Shown here piece by piece: positions 16,592 through 25,780 of a stretch of DNA of 64,000 nt. Position 1 is the stretch's first letter; the number at the start of each line of letters is the position of its first letter. Where the stretch lies: NCBI RefSeq assembly GCF_001613345.1, contig NZ_BDCE01000049.1, positions 1-64,000 on the forward strand, read 5' to 3'. The notes under the pieces were generated by a model. It was not told the origin of the DNA. It worked only from the letters and a program-made list of their open reading frames with translations, and did not search any database. A program made the translations under genes and the position numbers. This DNA is from Nocardia uniformis NBRC 13702. Lineage in GTDB: Bacteria; Actinomycetota; Actinomycetes; Mycobacteriales; Mycobacteriaceae.

Positions 16592-18324
16592 TTCGTCTCC
16601 CTCGCAGGTCGGGACTCACTGTTGACAGATATCGCGCCCCGGGATGTGCTGTTACGCCGGACCCGATGGCCCAGCCGGACCGCCAGCCGAGCGAATCCGC
16701 GCACCACATCCGGTGCGAGGATCGCCAGGACCAGCAGGTAGATCACGACGAATACCAGGGCATCGAGCAGCAGCGCACCGATTCCGACCAGGATCGGCCG
16801 CGTATCCGCTTGCAGGACAAGGTGTTCGAGTGGCCACGTCGCGGCGAGCGCGAGTGCTGCCGCGGGCAGCGGCGGTGCGACCGCCCGCAGCAGCGCGACC
16901 GGCCGGACGCCGACGACCGAGCGCGCGAGCCCGGTGATGACCACCGCGACTATCAGGGCGGTCGCCGAGGTCGCGAGCCCGACACCGACCAGCCCGAAGA
17001 GCTTGATGCCGACCAGCAGCAGCCCGATCCCGAGGACCACCTCCAGAGCCGTCTGCCAGTTCAGCAGTCCGGTGCGGCCCGCGCCCTTGATGGCTTCCTC
17101 GCTGACACTCATCCAGGCCTTACCGAGACCCAGTCCCGCCATGGCGACCACCACGGCACCGGCCGCGCGCCAGCGATCACCGAAAACAATGACCACCGCC
17201 GGTTCGCCGAGCGCGATGATCAATCCGGTGAGCGCGGCCGCGCCCACGGTGGTGATTCGAATGGCACGCAGGTACGCCGCCCGCAGCCGTTCCCGATCCC
17301 CCTCCTCCGCTATCCGGGCAAACGCCGGAAATAGGGAGAACGCACCGACTTCGACAATGAATCGCACCGGAATCTGCGCGATCCGCTGGCCGTAGCGGTA
17401 GTGACCGAGCGCCGACGCGCTGAGTCCGCGACCGACCACCGCGGCCTCGGCCGTGGACTGCAATCGCGCGCCGAGCATGCCCAGCACCACCGGTGATCCG
17501 TACCGCGCCAGTTCCCGCCACAGCCGGAACGAGGCGCGCCCGCGGCCGGGTCGCCATCGGGCCAGCCACCACACGGTGACAACCCAGACGACGTAGGACA
17601 CATAACTGCCGATGACCATGCTCCAGACACCGAAGCCCCGGGCGGCGAGTACCACCGACACCACGGCGAAGCTCACCGATACGGCCGGGCCGACAATAAT
17701 CCGGCGCTTGACGCTGAAATCCCGCTGCAGCAGGGCTTCCGGCACATTGGTGAGCGCGAAGAGCAGCAGGAAGCCGGAGGTAGCCGCCGCGATCAGCCCA
17801 ATTGTCCTGTTATCGAAGATCATTCCGATAATGGGCGCGGCGGCTAGCGCGCACACGGTCACCGCTGTCGCGTTCACGAACGAGGCACGGAAGACCGTTT
17901 CGGCGGCATCGGCCACCCGCTCCTTGCGCTGCACCAGCGCCGACCGCAGACCGCCCTCGACGAAGGTCGTCAAGAGCATGGTGAGGACGGTGCCCGCGGC
18001 GAACATGCCGACCTCGGCCGGACTCAGCAATCGAGCGAGTGCGATGGTCTGGCCGAACGATACGAGCTCGCTGAAGACGAGCGCGACCGCCGAGGCGGCC
18101 GCCACCCGGCCGACCCGCCGGGTCAGTGTCGATTCACCGCCCGACTCCGACGCGGACTCCGGGACCGGTTCGTGGCCCGGCGGCGGTGCCGATCCGCGGC
18201 CGAGCGACGATATGGGACCCACGGCATACATTTCCACCGTGGGCGCATCGGAAACGTGCCGCCGAATAATGTCGTAGGCGGGGACCGCTGCCCGGTCCGG
18301 CTCGTTTCCGTCATACCTGTGCAT
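16588..18324 (-). CDS. Wzx-type oligosaccharide flippase (copy 2)
   Basis: A 578-residue polytopic membrane protein of the Wzx/WzxC family, paralogous to 2757-4253. Shared blocks are LARLLSPAEVGMFAAGTVLT, LVQRKERVADAAETVF, RDFSVKRRIIVGPAVS and GHYRYGQRIAQIP. It is about 80 residues longer than copy 1, mostly in a hydrophilic N-terminal extension rich in Glu/Ser/Pro before the first membrane helix (about residue 75), so a later start such as Met32 is possible. It should translocate lipid-linked repeat units. It lies 12 bp downstream of the pyruvyltransferase and overlaps the Wzz-like gene by 4 bp. Confidence 0.87.
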   Translation of the reverse strand: MHRYDGNEPDRAAVPAYDIIRRHVSDAPTVEMYAVGPISSLGRGSAPPPGHEPVPESASESGGESTLTRRVGRVAAASAVALVFSELVSFGQTIALARLLSPAEVGMFAAGTVLTMLLTTFVEGGLRSALVQRKERVADAAETVFRASFVNATAVTVCALAAAPIIGMIFDNRTIGLIAAATSGFLLLFALTNVPEALLQRDFSVKRRIIVGPAVSVSFAVVSVVLAARGFGVWSMVIGSYVSYVVWVVTVWWLARWRPGRGRASFRLWRELARYGSPVVLGMLGARLQSTAEAAVVGRGLSASALGHYRYGQRIAQIPVRFIVEVGAFSLFPAFARIAEEGDRERLRAAYLRAIRITTVGAAALTGLIIALGEPAVVIVFGDRWRAAGAVVVAMAGLGLGKAWMSVSEEAIKGAGRTGLLNWQTALEVVLGIGLLLVGIKLFGLVGVGLATSATALIVAVVITGLARSVVGVRPVALLRAVAPPLPAAALALAATWPLEHLVLQADTRPILVGIGALLLDALVFVVIYLLVLAILAPDVVRGFARLAVRLGHRVRRNSTSRGAISVNSESRPARETN

Positions 18325-18336
18325 GCTCAGCCGTAT

Positions 18337-19704
18337 CTACGCATGCGACCGTTCGAGGAGTTCGAATAGCCGCTCGAACGCCTCCCTGCTCGCGGCCGCC
18401 TGTTCGTCGGCCCGGACGCACAGCTCCTCGCGTACGGTTTCGGCCGCTTTCCAGGCCTCGCGAATGGCGATCGCGAGCTGTGCACCGAGTTCCGGATCGT
18501 CGAGATGGATCAGTCGCACCCCGCCCCCGAACATGTCATCGAGGCCGAGAAACTTGTCGTCGTAGTACTCGGTGGAGGTGAGGGCGACGACCGGAATGCC
18601 CTGGCTCAGCGCGAAGACCGCGAGATGGTAGGCGCCCGTGACGAGTACGCGGCATCGCCCAACCTGTTCGGCCACCTCGCGGGGACGCACGAATCTGCCG
18701 AGCGCCGCTACCGCGTTCGCACTGGCGCGCACCAGGGGCAGGGTGGTCGCTCGATCCGGCGACCCCGGCGTCTCCGCGATAATGAGCGGTACCGGTCGAG
18801 CACCGAATTCGACGGCGGCCCCGCGGACCGCCGCTCCGACGGATTCCTGTGCGCGTGCTGCCACCGGTGCGTACTCGGCGACCCGCAGACAGATCCCGAT
18901 ATCATTGCCGAGCCGGACATTTCGCACATGCTGTGCGAGTTCGATCGCATCATCGCCCGTGACCGTGACCGCGCTCGACGCGACGCCGAGGGAATCCAGC
19001 AGCCCGGGACCCCGCCGCCGTTCCCGCAGGGCGATCAGCGGTAGCCTGCCCAGCACTCGGGCGGCGCGCTCGCGCAGGTCCGGATCGCGCATCGGACCGA
19101 TCCCCTGCCCGACCATGGCGGCGGGTATGCCTGCGGCACTGGCGTATTCGAGCAGATCGAGCACCCGACCGGCCTGCGGGAGGTCGGCGTCGGTGAGGTA
19201 TCCACCACCGAGCGCGAGTACCAGTGAAGCCTCCCGCACGGCCCGTGCCGCGCCCGGATGTCGTTGCTCGATACGCGGAACCAGCTCGGTGGCCGGTTTC
19301 GCTCCGGTCGCGTCCGCCCGCTCAGCCGGAGGAGACCGGCGACCGCGCAGCCGATCTCTGACCCGAATCGCCCGGGCCAGCAGCCGAGACCGCGCCCGCA
19401 GCCACGCCACCGCGCCCGGTCCGACCAGGGCGGGCCCCAGGGCGGCGCACACCCGTTCCAGCGGCCCGGATCTGCCCCATGGATTCCTATCGCCGACGGT
19501 AATCCCGAGCGCGTCCGGAAAGTACGCGGCCACCAATGCGCGCGACTCGGTCATAATGCCGATCGTCGCCTGCGGCCAGCGTTCCCGCAGCCGTCGCACC
19601 GTCACCTCGAGCATGGCGAGATCGCCGTAATTGCGTAGCCAGTACTCACTGTTCTCGATGAGGATGCGGTGTTCCGCACCCCCGCACGGCAGACCGGTTC
19701 CCAT
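18337..19704 (-). CDS. Polysaccharide pyruvyl transferase family protein (copy 1)
   Basis: A 455-residue protein of the CsaB/polysaccharide pyruvyl transferase family, which attaches pyruvate ketals from phosphoenolpyruvate to sugars. Seen: the N-terminal NYGDLAMLEVTVRRLRERWP, the LALGGGYLTDAD glycine-rich turn, GIPAAMVGQGIGPM, TGDDAIEL, a GICLRV strand, and the VTGAYHLAVFALSQGIPVV block with the conserved His. Start ATG 19704 has GGGGGAGGT at good spacing. It is the first gene of a long minus-strand operon. Related to 33279-34598. Pyruvylation would add negative charge to the glycan (inference). Confidence 0.85.
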   Translation of the reverse strand: MGTGLPCGGAEHRILIENSEYWLRNYGDLAMLEVTVRRLRERWPQATIGIMTESRALVAAYFPDALGITVGDRNPWGRSGPLERVCAALGPALVGPGAVAWLRARSRLLARAIRVRDRLRGRRSPPAERADATGAKPATELVPRIEQRHPGAARAVREASLVLALGGGYLTDADLPQAGRVLDLLEYASAAGIPAAMVGQGIGPMRDPDLRERAARVLGRLPLIALRERRRGPGLLDSLGVASSAVTVTGDDAIELAQHVRNVRLGNDIGICLRVAEYAPVAARAQESVGAAVRGAAVEFGARPVPLIIAETPGSPDRATTLPLVRASANAVAALGRFVRPREVAEQVGRCRVLVTGAYHLAVFALSQGIPVVALTSTEYYDDKFLGLDDMFGGGVRLIHLDDPELGAQLAIAIREAWKAAETVREELCVRADEQAAASREAFERLFELLERSHA

Positions 19705-19789
19705 CTCGACCTCCCCCGGTCATGCAACGGTCCCGCGTTTGCGACCCGCTGTGCTTGCCCGCCAACGGTATCTCAAATCGCCACACCCA

Positions 19790-19854
19790 CAGACTCTTTG
19801 CCAGTTCTCACAGACTCTTTGCCAGTTCTCACAGACTCTGTTCGCCAGCCCTCA
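19790..19854 (+). repeat. Three tandem 21-23 bp repeats upstream of the GNAT gene
   Basis: Units at 19790-19810 and 19811-19831 are identical 21-mers (CAGACTCTTTGCC + AGTTCTCA). A third diverged 23-bp unit is at 19832-19854, and a partial fourth (CAAACTCAT) starts at 19855. The array lies in the 241-bp gap between the divergent pyruvyltransferase (19704) and GNAT (19946) genes. It is less GC-rich than its surroundings. It may be a multi-copy regulator site or a slippage product. Confidence 0.85.
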
Positions 19855-19945
19855 CAAACTCATCGTCGGTGATCATGGGTGTGTTGCGGAACGGATTTCG
19901 GATAGGCGGCCGCATACCGTCGCGGTGTCCGGTAGCTTCATCGAT

Positions 19946-21190
19946 ATGCCGCCTCGCGCAGCTGTCAGGAGTTCCGCGCTCCGCCGGGTTCGCCTCGGGC
20001 CCGTACTCGTCGCCGGGCATACGGTCATCGTCAGAAACACCAAGCTGTCGGATTTCGAGCGCTGGCGTGAGATCCGACTGCGGGACCGCGAATACATCGA
20101 ACCGTTCTGGACCACGTCGACCCTGAGCTGGGACGAAAGGCATTCACGCGCCTGGTGGATTCGCGAATACCTGCGACAGCGCCACGCCCGCGCGCTGCGT
20201 CGCGCCCTACCGCTGAGTGTGCTCGTGGACGGCGAATTCGCGGGCCAATGCAATCTCATACCGATCGACCCGCACAATCGATCGGCGGAAATCGGCATTT
20301 GGACGGACTCGCGTCGGGCCGGTGCGGGGGTCGGATCGATCGCGGGAGCGATGGTCACCGATTACGGGCTCGGTCCACTCGGCCTGCACCGTATTACCGC
20401 TCCGGCCTGTGTCGGCAATCGCCCGGCACGGGGGGCGGCCATTCGGAGCGGGATGTTCCTCGAGGCCACCATGATCGGCGCGATAAGCGTGAACGGTCGG
20501 CGACGCGACCACGAACTCTGGACAATTACCGCAGATAAGGCACCGGTAGCGGGGTACGTGGCCGCCGTGATCGCGGCGGGTGTGGACGCCGAACCCCAGC
20601 CCAGTGAAAACCGCTCGGTTCGTTCGCGATTGGCCGAAATCCGGCGGAATCTGGTGGCCGCGGCGCCCGCCCAGGTCCTCGCCGTCGCCATCCGGTACTA
20701 CCTCGGCGCGCCGCTGCGGTGGCGCTCGATGGCAGCCGTTCCGCTGCCGGACGCGATAGCTGCCCGGAATGCGAACGGCGAGTGGGTATCGCTGGACAAA
20801 CGCACGCGCCGCCTGCCATCTCAACGCACCCGGCGGGTCCGCTACGAGGTCGAAGCGGCGGGTCGGCCGATCGGAGAATTCACGCTCGACTTCGGCGGCG
20901 CGAATGTCGAACTCACCATCGAACTCACCCCGGAGCCCGCGCGGACCAGGGCAGCCGCCACCGCGCTGACTCTGCTGGTCGAACACCTGATGAGCGAACT
21001 CGGTGTCGAACGCCTCGAAGCGAGAATCGACCCGGCCGCGACACATCTCACCACACTCGCCGCGGCGGGTGGGTTCCGGCGCGAAGGTCTGCTATCCGGC
21101 GCGCGTATCGACCGCGAAGGCAAGTCGCACGATCTCGAAATCTGGGCCGTCACCACCGAAACACCCGCTCGCACAGACATTTACGAATAG
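19946..21190 (+). CDS. Tandem GNAT-domain acetyltransferase-like protein
   Basis: A 414-residue protein with two GNAT-like domains. Domain 1 (about 15-195) resembles RimJ-type N-acetyltransferases: VIVRNTKLSDFERWREIRLRDREYIEPF, SVLVDGEFAGQCNL, AEIGIWTDSRRAGAGVGS and HRITAPACVGN. Domain 2 (about 240-410) has GEFTLDFGGANVEL, ALTLLVEHLMSELGVERLEARIDP and a final FRREGLLSG block, with a weaker acetyl-CoA loop. It could N- or O-acetylate a cluster sugar (inference). ATG 19946 is chosen because upstream sequence holds the repeat array and is not family-like. Transcribed away from the pyruvyltransferase and followed by a GT4 gene. Confidence 0.75.
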   Translation: MPPRAAVRSSALRRVRLGPVLVAGHTVIVRNTKLSDFERWREIRLRDREYIEPFWTTSTLSWDERHSRAWWIREYLRQRHARALRRALPLSVLVDGEFAGQCNLIPIDPHNRSAEIGIWTDSRRAGAGVGSIAGAMVTDYGLGPLGLHRITAPACVGNRPARGAAIRSGMFLEATMIGAISVNGRRRDHELWTITADKAPVAGYVAAVIAAGVDAEPQPSENRSVRSRLAEIRRNLVAAAPAQVLAVAIRYYLGAPLRWRSMAAVPLPDAIAARNANGEWVSLDKRTRRLPSQRTRRVRYEVEAAGRPIGEFTLDFGGANVELTIELTPEPARTRAAATALTLLVEHLMSELGVERLEARIDPAATHLTTLAAAGGFRREGLLSGARIDREGKSHDLEIWAVTTETPARTDIYE

Positions 21191-21253
21191 GTTGAGTGCC
21201 GCATACCCGAATCCGAGGGGAGCGCTGCGGCAGGAACGCATCGAGGAGCACAC

Positions 21254-22408
21254 GTGGGCCTGAACGTTGTCATGATCGCGACGTACCCCCTCGAACCGGG
21301 CCGCATCGTGGGTGGAATCGAGTCCGTGACAAGCACTCTCGTACCGGCGCTGGCGGCTCGGGAGGAGATCGACACGGTGACCGTGCTGTGTTTCCACACC
21401 GGCGCGACCACGGTGCCGAACCGCCGAGAGGGTTCCAAGGTCGAGATTCGGTATCTGCGCGGGCAGCGCCGTCTCGGTGTCGCCAGCCGCTCGTTCCTCG
21501 ATGTCCGTCGAGCCCGCAGGATCATCGCCGAGCTGGCACCGGATGTCGTGCATGCGCACGAGATCGGTCTACGCGGCGATATCGCCACTCAGGTCAGTCC
21601 GAATACGGTCGTCACGGTGCACGGGCTGGTGCACCTGGAAACGAAACTGCAGGCCCGCTCCAGTATCAAGGAGCGCGTTCGCTACTACCTCGTCGCGGGT
21701 ATGGTGCGGCGGGTACTACGCCGCGCGAAGGTGGTCATCTCGATTTCCGACTACGACGCACGGGCACTCGCCGGGTTGGTCCGCGGTACCCATGTCAGCA
21801 TCCCGAATCCGACGGCCACCGAATTCTTCGCACTCGCACCGTCGGCCCCGACCGAACAGCGACTGCTGTTCGCGGGGGTGCTGTCGCCGCGGAAGAATCC
21901 CGAGGGCCTCCTCGACGCCTTCGCGCTTGCGGTACAGGAGGTTCCGAAGGCCCGCTTGATCATTGTCGGACCACAACCGGACCCGGAGTACGCGCACGCC
22001 ATTCGTGAGCGGACGACAGCGCTCGGACTCGACGAGCGGGTGGAGTTCATCGGTATGGTCGATAACGAACGGCTGCGCGCGGAAATCGCGCTGGCGCGGG
22101 CGGTGGTCCTGTTCTCCCACGAGGAGACCGCACCGACCATCCTCGCGCAGGCCATGGCCGCGGGGAAACCGGTGGTCTCCTCGCGGGTCGGCGGTATCGC
22201 GGAGATGGTGATCGACCGGGAGAACGGCTACCTGGTGGAACCGGACAATGCGCCCGCACTCGCTGAGCGCATGGTGACGCTGCTCGAAAACCGGGAGCTC
22301 GCTGTGGATCTGGGAAATCGCGGTCATGTGATGGCCCTGCGGAAATTCGAGCCGGATGCTGTAGCACGACGCACGGTCGAAACGTATCTACAGGTGACCG
22401 GAAAGTAG
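21254..22408 (+). CDS. Family 4 glycosyltransferase (D)
   Basis: A 384-residue GT4 enzyme. Seen: MIATYPLEPGRIVGGIESV (acceptor loop), VVHAHEIGLRGD, VHGLVHLETK, SISDYDAR, IPNPT, LLFAGVLSPRKNPEGLLDAF, LIIVGPQPDPEY and GMVDNERLRAEIALARAVVL. The donor motif reads EETAPTILAQAMAAGKPVV; the second acidic residue expected after LL in EAMA is Gln here, a change from the usual EX7E spacing. GTG 21254 follows GAGGAGC. It sits 63 bp after the GNAT gene and 29 bp before the epimerase, probably in one operon. Confidence 0.85.
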   Translation: MGLNVVMIATYPLEPGRIVGGIESVTSTLVPALAAREEIDTVTVLCFHTGATTVPNRREGSKVEIRYLRGQRRLGVASRSFLDVRRARRIIAELAPDVVHAHEIGLRGDIATQVSPNTVVTVHGLVHLETKLQARSSIKERVRYYLVAGMVRRVLRRAKVVISISDYDARALAGLVRGTHVSIPNPTATEFFALAPSAPTEQRLLFAGVLSPRKNPEGLLDAFALAVQEVPKARLIIVGPQPDPEYAHAIRERTTALGLDERVEFIGMVDNERLRAEIALARAVVLFSHEETAPTILAQAMAAGKPVVSSRVGGIAEMVIDRENGYLVEPDNAPALAERMVTLLENRELAVDLGNRGHVMALRKFEPDAVARRTVETYLQVTGK

Positions 22409-22437
22409 TGCAGACCCAGTAGGCAACGGGGGACACA

Positions 22438-23424
22438 GTGGCGACATCGCAACGACAGGCGGACTGGACCGGGATATCGGTCCTGGTAACCGGCGGCGCG
22501 GGGTTCATCGGATCGCACCTGGTGGAATTACTCGTCGAGGCGGGTGCCCGGGTGACGGTGCTCGATACCTTCGCCTCGGGCAGCCGCGATAATCTGGCCG
22601 CTGTCGCCGAGGCGATCACACTGCGGGAACTCGATATTCGCCGGCTCGACTGGGCGGAGTATCTCACCGCGAATCCGGTCGAGGTCATCTTCCACCTGGC
22701 GGCCAACGCCTATGTCCCACCCTCGGTCGAATCACCCGCCTTCGACTGCGAACTCAACTTCACCACCACCTTCCGACTCCTCGACGCGCTGCGCGGACTG
22801 CGGTGGCCCGGACGGTTGGTATTCGCCTCGAGCGCGGCCGTGTACGGGAATTCGGTGCGCATTCCGATCAGCGAGGACGACCCCACCGTGCCGATCTCGC
22901 CCTACGGGGTCGGCAAACTGGCCGCCGAGCGTTATCTCGCGGTCTTCGCGAATCTCTATGGGCTGCAGCTGGCTTCGGTGCGGTTCTTCTCCGCCTTCGG
23001 TCCCCGGCAGCGCAAACAGGTGGTCTTCGACCTGCTCGCCAAACTCGACGGCGACCGCGAGCGGCTGTTCATCCACGGCGACGGCACCCAGGTGCGCGAC
23101 TTCCTCTTCGTCGCCGATGCCGCCCGGTCGGCCATGATCGTCGCGGCCAACGCACCCCTGCGCGGTGAGGCGTACAACGTGGGCGCGGGTCGGGAATACA
23201 CCATCGACCAGCTCGCCAAATCACTGTGCGAGATCACCGGCGTGCATCCGGTCTTCGACTACAGCGGCGCGAATCGTCCCGGTGATCCGGAGAAGCTGGT
23301 GGTGGATATCTCGCGGCTGCGATCCATCGGCTATCGACCGCGCGTCGACTTCGAACAGGGCCTGGCCAGCACGGTAGCCTGGTACGAATCCTTGACCGGC
23401 GTAACTTGGCAGTACAAGGCATGA
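22438..23424 (+). CDS. NAD-dependent epimerase/dehydratase (extended SDR)
   Basis: A 328-residue extended SDR of the GalE/nucleotide-sugar epimerase group. NAD-binding VTGGAGFIGSHLVE (about 17-30), HLAANAYV, SSAAVYG (active-site Ser region), PYGVGKLAAERY (catalytic YxxxK; about 157-161), VRFFSAFGPRQRK and RDFLFVADAA are all present. Likely substrates are UDP- or GDP-sugars (4-epimerisation), not readable from sequence. GTG 22438 follows GGGGGA. Its stop overlaps the lyase gene ATG by 4 bp (23421-23424), so an intracellular sugar enzyme and a secreted lyase are translationally coupled. Confidence 0.88.
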   Translation: MATSQRQADWTGISVLVTGGAGFIGSHLVELLVEAGARVTVLDTFASGSRDNLAAVAEAITLRELDIRRLDWAEYLTANPVEVIFHLAANAYVPPSVESPAFDCELNFTTTFRLLDALRGLRWPGRLVFASSAAVYGNSVRIPISEDDPTVPISPYGVGKLAAERYLAVFANLYGLQLASVRFFSAFGPRQRKQVVFDLLAKLDGDRERLFIHGDGTQVRDFLFVADAARSAMIVAANAPLRGEAYNVGAGREYTIDQLAKSLCEITGVHPVFDYSGANRPGDPEKLVVDISRLRSIGYRPRVDFEQGLASTVAWYESLTGVTWQYKA

Positions 23425-24281
23425 GCGAACGACCCAGGAGTTCCGCCATGAGCGTGGCCACCGTGTTCGGCGTCTCGCTGCTATGTTTCACTCTGGCCTG
23501 CTCCCCCGAGGTCACCCCGCGCGGGGACAGCTTCGTGGGTGACTTCGAAACCGGCAATTTCGACCAGTGGGAGAACTGCCAGAACATAGTGGTGACGAGC
23601 GGTCCCTGCGTGAACTATCCCAAGCCCAATGACAGCATGCGGGTCGAGCGGTCCGTTGTGCGCCAGGGCCAGTACGGCGCGCGGTTCGAGGTTCGCCAGG
23701 GCGATATGCCCGCCGAGCTGTGCTGTGGAGATCGCGCGGAGGTGAGCGGTGGCGAGGCCACCCGGGCCGACGAGGGCGATGAGCGGTGGTATCAGTGGAG
23801 CACCCGCTTCGAGGGCGGCTTCCCCGCGGATCAGGGGTGGAGCGTGCTGTCGCAGTGGCACGCGGACGAGGACGGCCCGCCGCCGCTGGCGATTGCCGCC
23901 GGTCCGACCAATGTGGAGAACGACCACTGGGGGCTGGTCATTTCGACATGGTGGGCCCCCGGCAACCCGGGACCCACGTACACGCCGTGGCGCACGCGAA
24001 TCGTCCCCGATATCTGGAACGACATCAAACTGCACGTCAGGTGGTCGGCGCGGGATTCGGCGGGATTCGTCGAGTTGTGGGTCGGCGGTGAGCGCCAGAT
24101 GTTCGACGCCGCGCCGTGTTACGGACAGCTGCGGTGCACGGTGCGCACCCTCATGCCGCGCGGTGGCGGCGTCTATTTCAAACAGGGGTACTACCGCGAC
24201 CCGGAGATCGGCCCGCAGGGCGTTGTCTATCACGACGGCTTCTCCTCGGCCGCCACCGAGGCCGGGCTCGAACCGCTCTAA
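23421..24281 (+). CDS. Secreted polysaccharide lyase (heparin lyase I-like) lipoprotein
   Basis: A 286-residue exported protein. The hydrophobic signal (about 10-25) ends with lipobox TLAC, Cys27. The rest is a jelly-roll domain like PF14099 (heparin lyase I/glucuronan-lyase-type): FETGNFDQWENCQ, YGARFEVRQGD, CCGDRAEV, ERWYQWSTRFEGGFP, VLSQWHADEDG, WNDIKLHVRWS and GVYFKQGYYRD. Such enzymes cleave uronate-containing polymers by beta-elimination. In a biosynthesis locus this suggests trimming, release or turnover of the cell's own acidic glycan (inference). ATG 23421 overlaps the epimerase stop. The stop overlaps the convergent glycosylphosphotransferase stop by 4 bp. Confidence 0.8.
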   Translation: MSERPRSSAMSVATVFGVSLLCFTLACSPEVTPRGDSFVGDFETGNFDQWENCQNIVVTSGPCVNYPKPNDSMRVERSVVRQGQYGARFEVRQGDMPAELCCGDRAEVSGGEATRADEGDERWYQWSTRFEGGFPADQGWSVLSQWHADEDGPPPLAIAAGPTNVENDHWGLVISTWWAPGNPGPTYTPWRTRIVPDIWNDIKLHVRWSARDSAGFVELWVGGERQMFDAAPCYGQLRCTVRTLMPRGGGVYFKQGYYRDPEIGPQGVVYHDGFSSAATEAGLEPL

Positions 24282-25780
24282 CGATCGCCCTTGGCCACCG
24301 CACCGATCGTCTTGGCGATCAGCAGCACATCCAGTACGGGCGACCAGTTTTCGACGTAGGACAGATCCCGGCGCAGCGCGTCCTCCGGCGTCGGGTTGGC
24401 GCGTCCGTTCACCTGCCACAGGCCGGTGACACCGGGGCGGACGAGCAGCCGCCGCCGCATAGTCCCGTCGTAGGAGTCGACTTCGCGCCGCACCTGCGGT
24501 CGCGGCCCGACAATGCTCATCTCACCGCGCAGCACATTGAGGAACTGTGGCAGCTCGTCGAGGCCGTACGTGCGCAATAACCGGCCGATGGGGGTGACCC
24601 GGGGATCGTCGCGCGGATCCGCGAATCGCCGATCACCGCCACCGGACTCGATGAGCGCGTTGAGATGTGCGTCGGTGTCGACGTACATACTGCGGAATTT
24701 CATCATCTGGAAGGGCCGCCCATCACGGCCGATGCGTTCGGACCGGTAGCACACCGGGCCACGACTGCTGAGCTTCACCGCAGCGGCAATGGCGAGCAGT
24801 ACCGGGGCAGTGAGTACCAGCGCGCCCAGCGCGAAGCCGATATCGAAGACCGCCTTGCGAATCGAGGTGGCGCGGTCGTAGCGCGGCTTCTCCACATGCA
24901 ACATGGGCATATCCGCGACCAGTCGGTGAGTGAGCCGGGCACCGGAGATATCGACGAGCCCGGGCACCACGATGAGCTCTACGCCCAGGGGGTCCAATTC
25001 CCAGGCGATCCGCCGGAAGTCGGCCGGGCCGAGATTATCGGTGGCCGTCACGGCCACCGTATCGGCGCCGGTGCGTTTGACCGCTTCGAGGATCGACCGG
25101 TCATCACCGACGACGGGGATATCACGATCGCCGACTTCCAGTGCGGGATCGACGAGTTCGCCATCCTCGGGGGTGCACACCCCGATGACGTTGTATCCGG
25201 ATGCCGGATCGCGGGAGAAGGCCGCCACCATGGCTCGCGCCGCGTCGCGACTGCCGACCACCAACACCCCGATGCGGTATTCCCCTCGAGCCCGCTGCGC
25301 GACCACCCATCGCCGCCATAGTCGCCGCTGCGATATCAGTCCGAGGGTTCCGAGCGGCAGGGCGATGGCGAGATAGCCGCGAGCGATATCCACCTGCAGT
25401 ACCAGCGACACAATGGCCACCACGCCGAACAGTCGCAGGGTCGCGGCGATGATCCCCCGGTATTCCTCTGTGCCGGAACCGATTACACGTGGTGAGCGGG
25501 CACCGCTCAATCCGACCGCGACATACCAGGCGAGGGCGAAGAGCGCCGACACCACCGAGTAGCGCACTTCCAGGGGCAGAGTGGAGGTCAGGGGCGGGTC
25601 GATAGGTCCGCCGAACCGAATCGCCTGCGCCGCAACGACAGCCAGACAGATGACCAGCAAATCACTGATCCACAGGACGCGGACATAGTCGACCTGCCAC
25701 CGCTCCCGCTCCGACCTGGGCGTGGCTCTCGGCAGCCGCATCGAACGAATGTCGCGACCAGCGGCGATCTCAGAACTCAT
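24278..25780 (-). CDS. Polyprenyl glycosylphosphotransferase (WbaP/WcaJ-like initiating enzyme)
   Basis: A 500-residue initiating transferase. About four membrane helices (residues about 30-150), a CoA-binding-like Rossmann region (IGVLVVGSRDAARAMV), a fifth helix (about 315-340) and the C-terminal bacterial sugar transferase domain: RIGRDGRPFQMMKFRSMYVD, LRTYGLDELPQFLNVLRGEMSIVGPRP and VRPGVTGLWQVNGR. It moves a sugar-1-phosphate to undecaprenyl phosphate, the first step of a Wzx/Wzy pathway. ATG 25780 (GGGGGAGGTG upstream) is preferred over 25903. It is the only initiating enzyme in the cluster and faces a 480-bp leader. Confidence 0.92.
   Translation of the reverse strand: MSSEIAAGRDIRSMRLPRATPRSERERWQVDYVRVLWISDLLVICLAVVAAQAIRFGGPIDPPLTSTLPLEVRYSVVSALFALAWYVAVGLSGARSPRVIGSGTEEYRGIIAATLRLFGVVAIVSLVLQVDIARGYLAIALPLGTLGLISQRRLWRRWVVAQRARGEYRIGVLVVGSRDAARAMVAAFSRDPASGYNVIGVCTPEDGELVDPALEVGDRDIPVVGDDRSILEAVKRTGADTVAVTATDNLGPADFRRIAWELDPLGVELIVVPGLVDISGARLTHRLVADMPMLHVEKPRYDRATSIRKAVFDIGFALGALVLTAPVLLAIAAAVKLSSRGPVCYRSERIGRDGRPFQMMKFRSMYVDTDAHLNALIESGGGDRRFADPRDDPRVTPIGRLLRTYGLDELPQFLNVLRGEMSIVGPRPQVRREVDSYDGTMRRRLLVRPGVTGLWQVNGRANPTPEDALRRDLSYVENWSPVLDVLLIAKTIGAVAKGDR

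Noticed and set aside
19790..19870. Possible small CRISPR array
   Set aside because: Repeats are directly adjacent without spacers and only three units exist; no cas genes are near.
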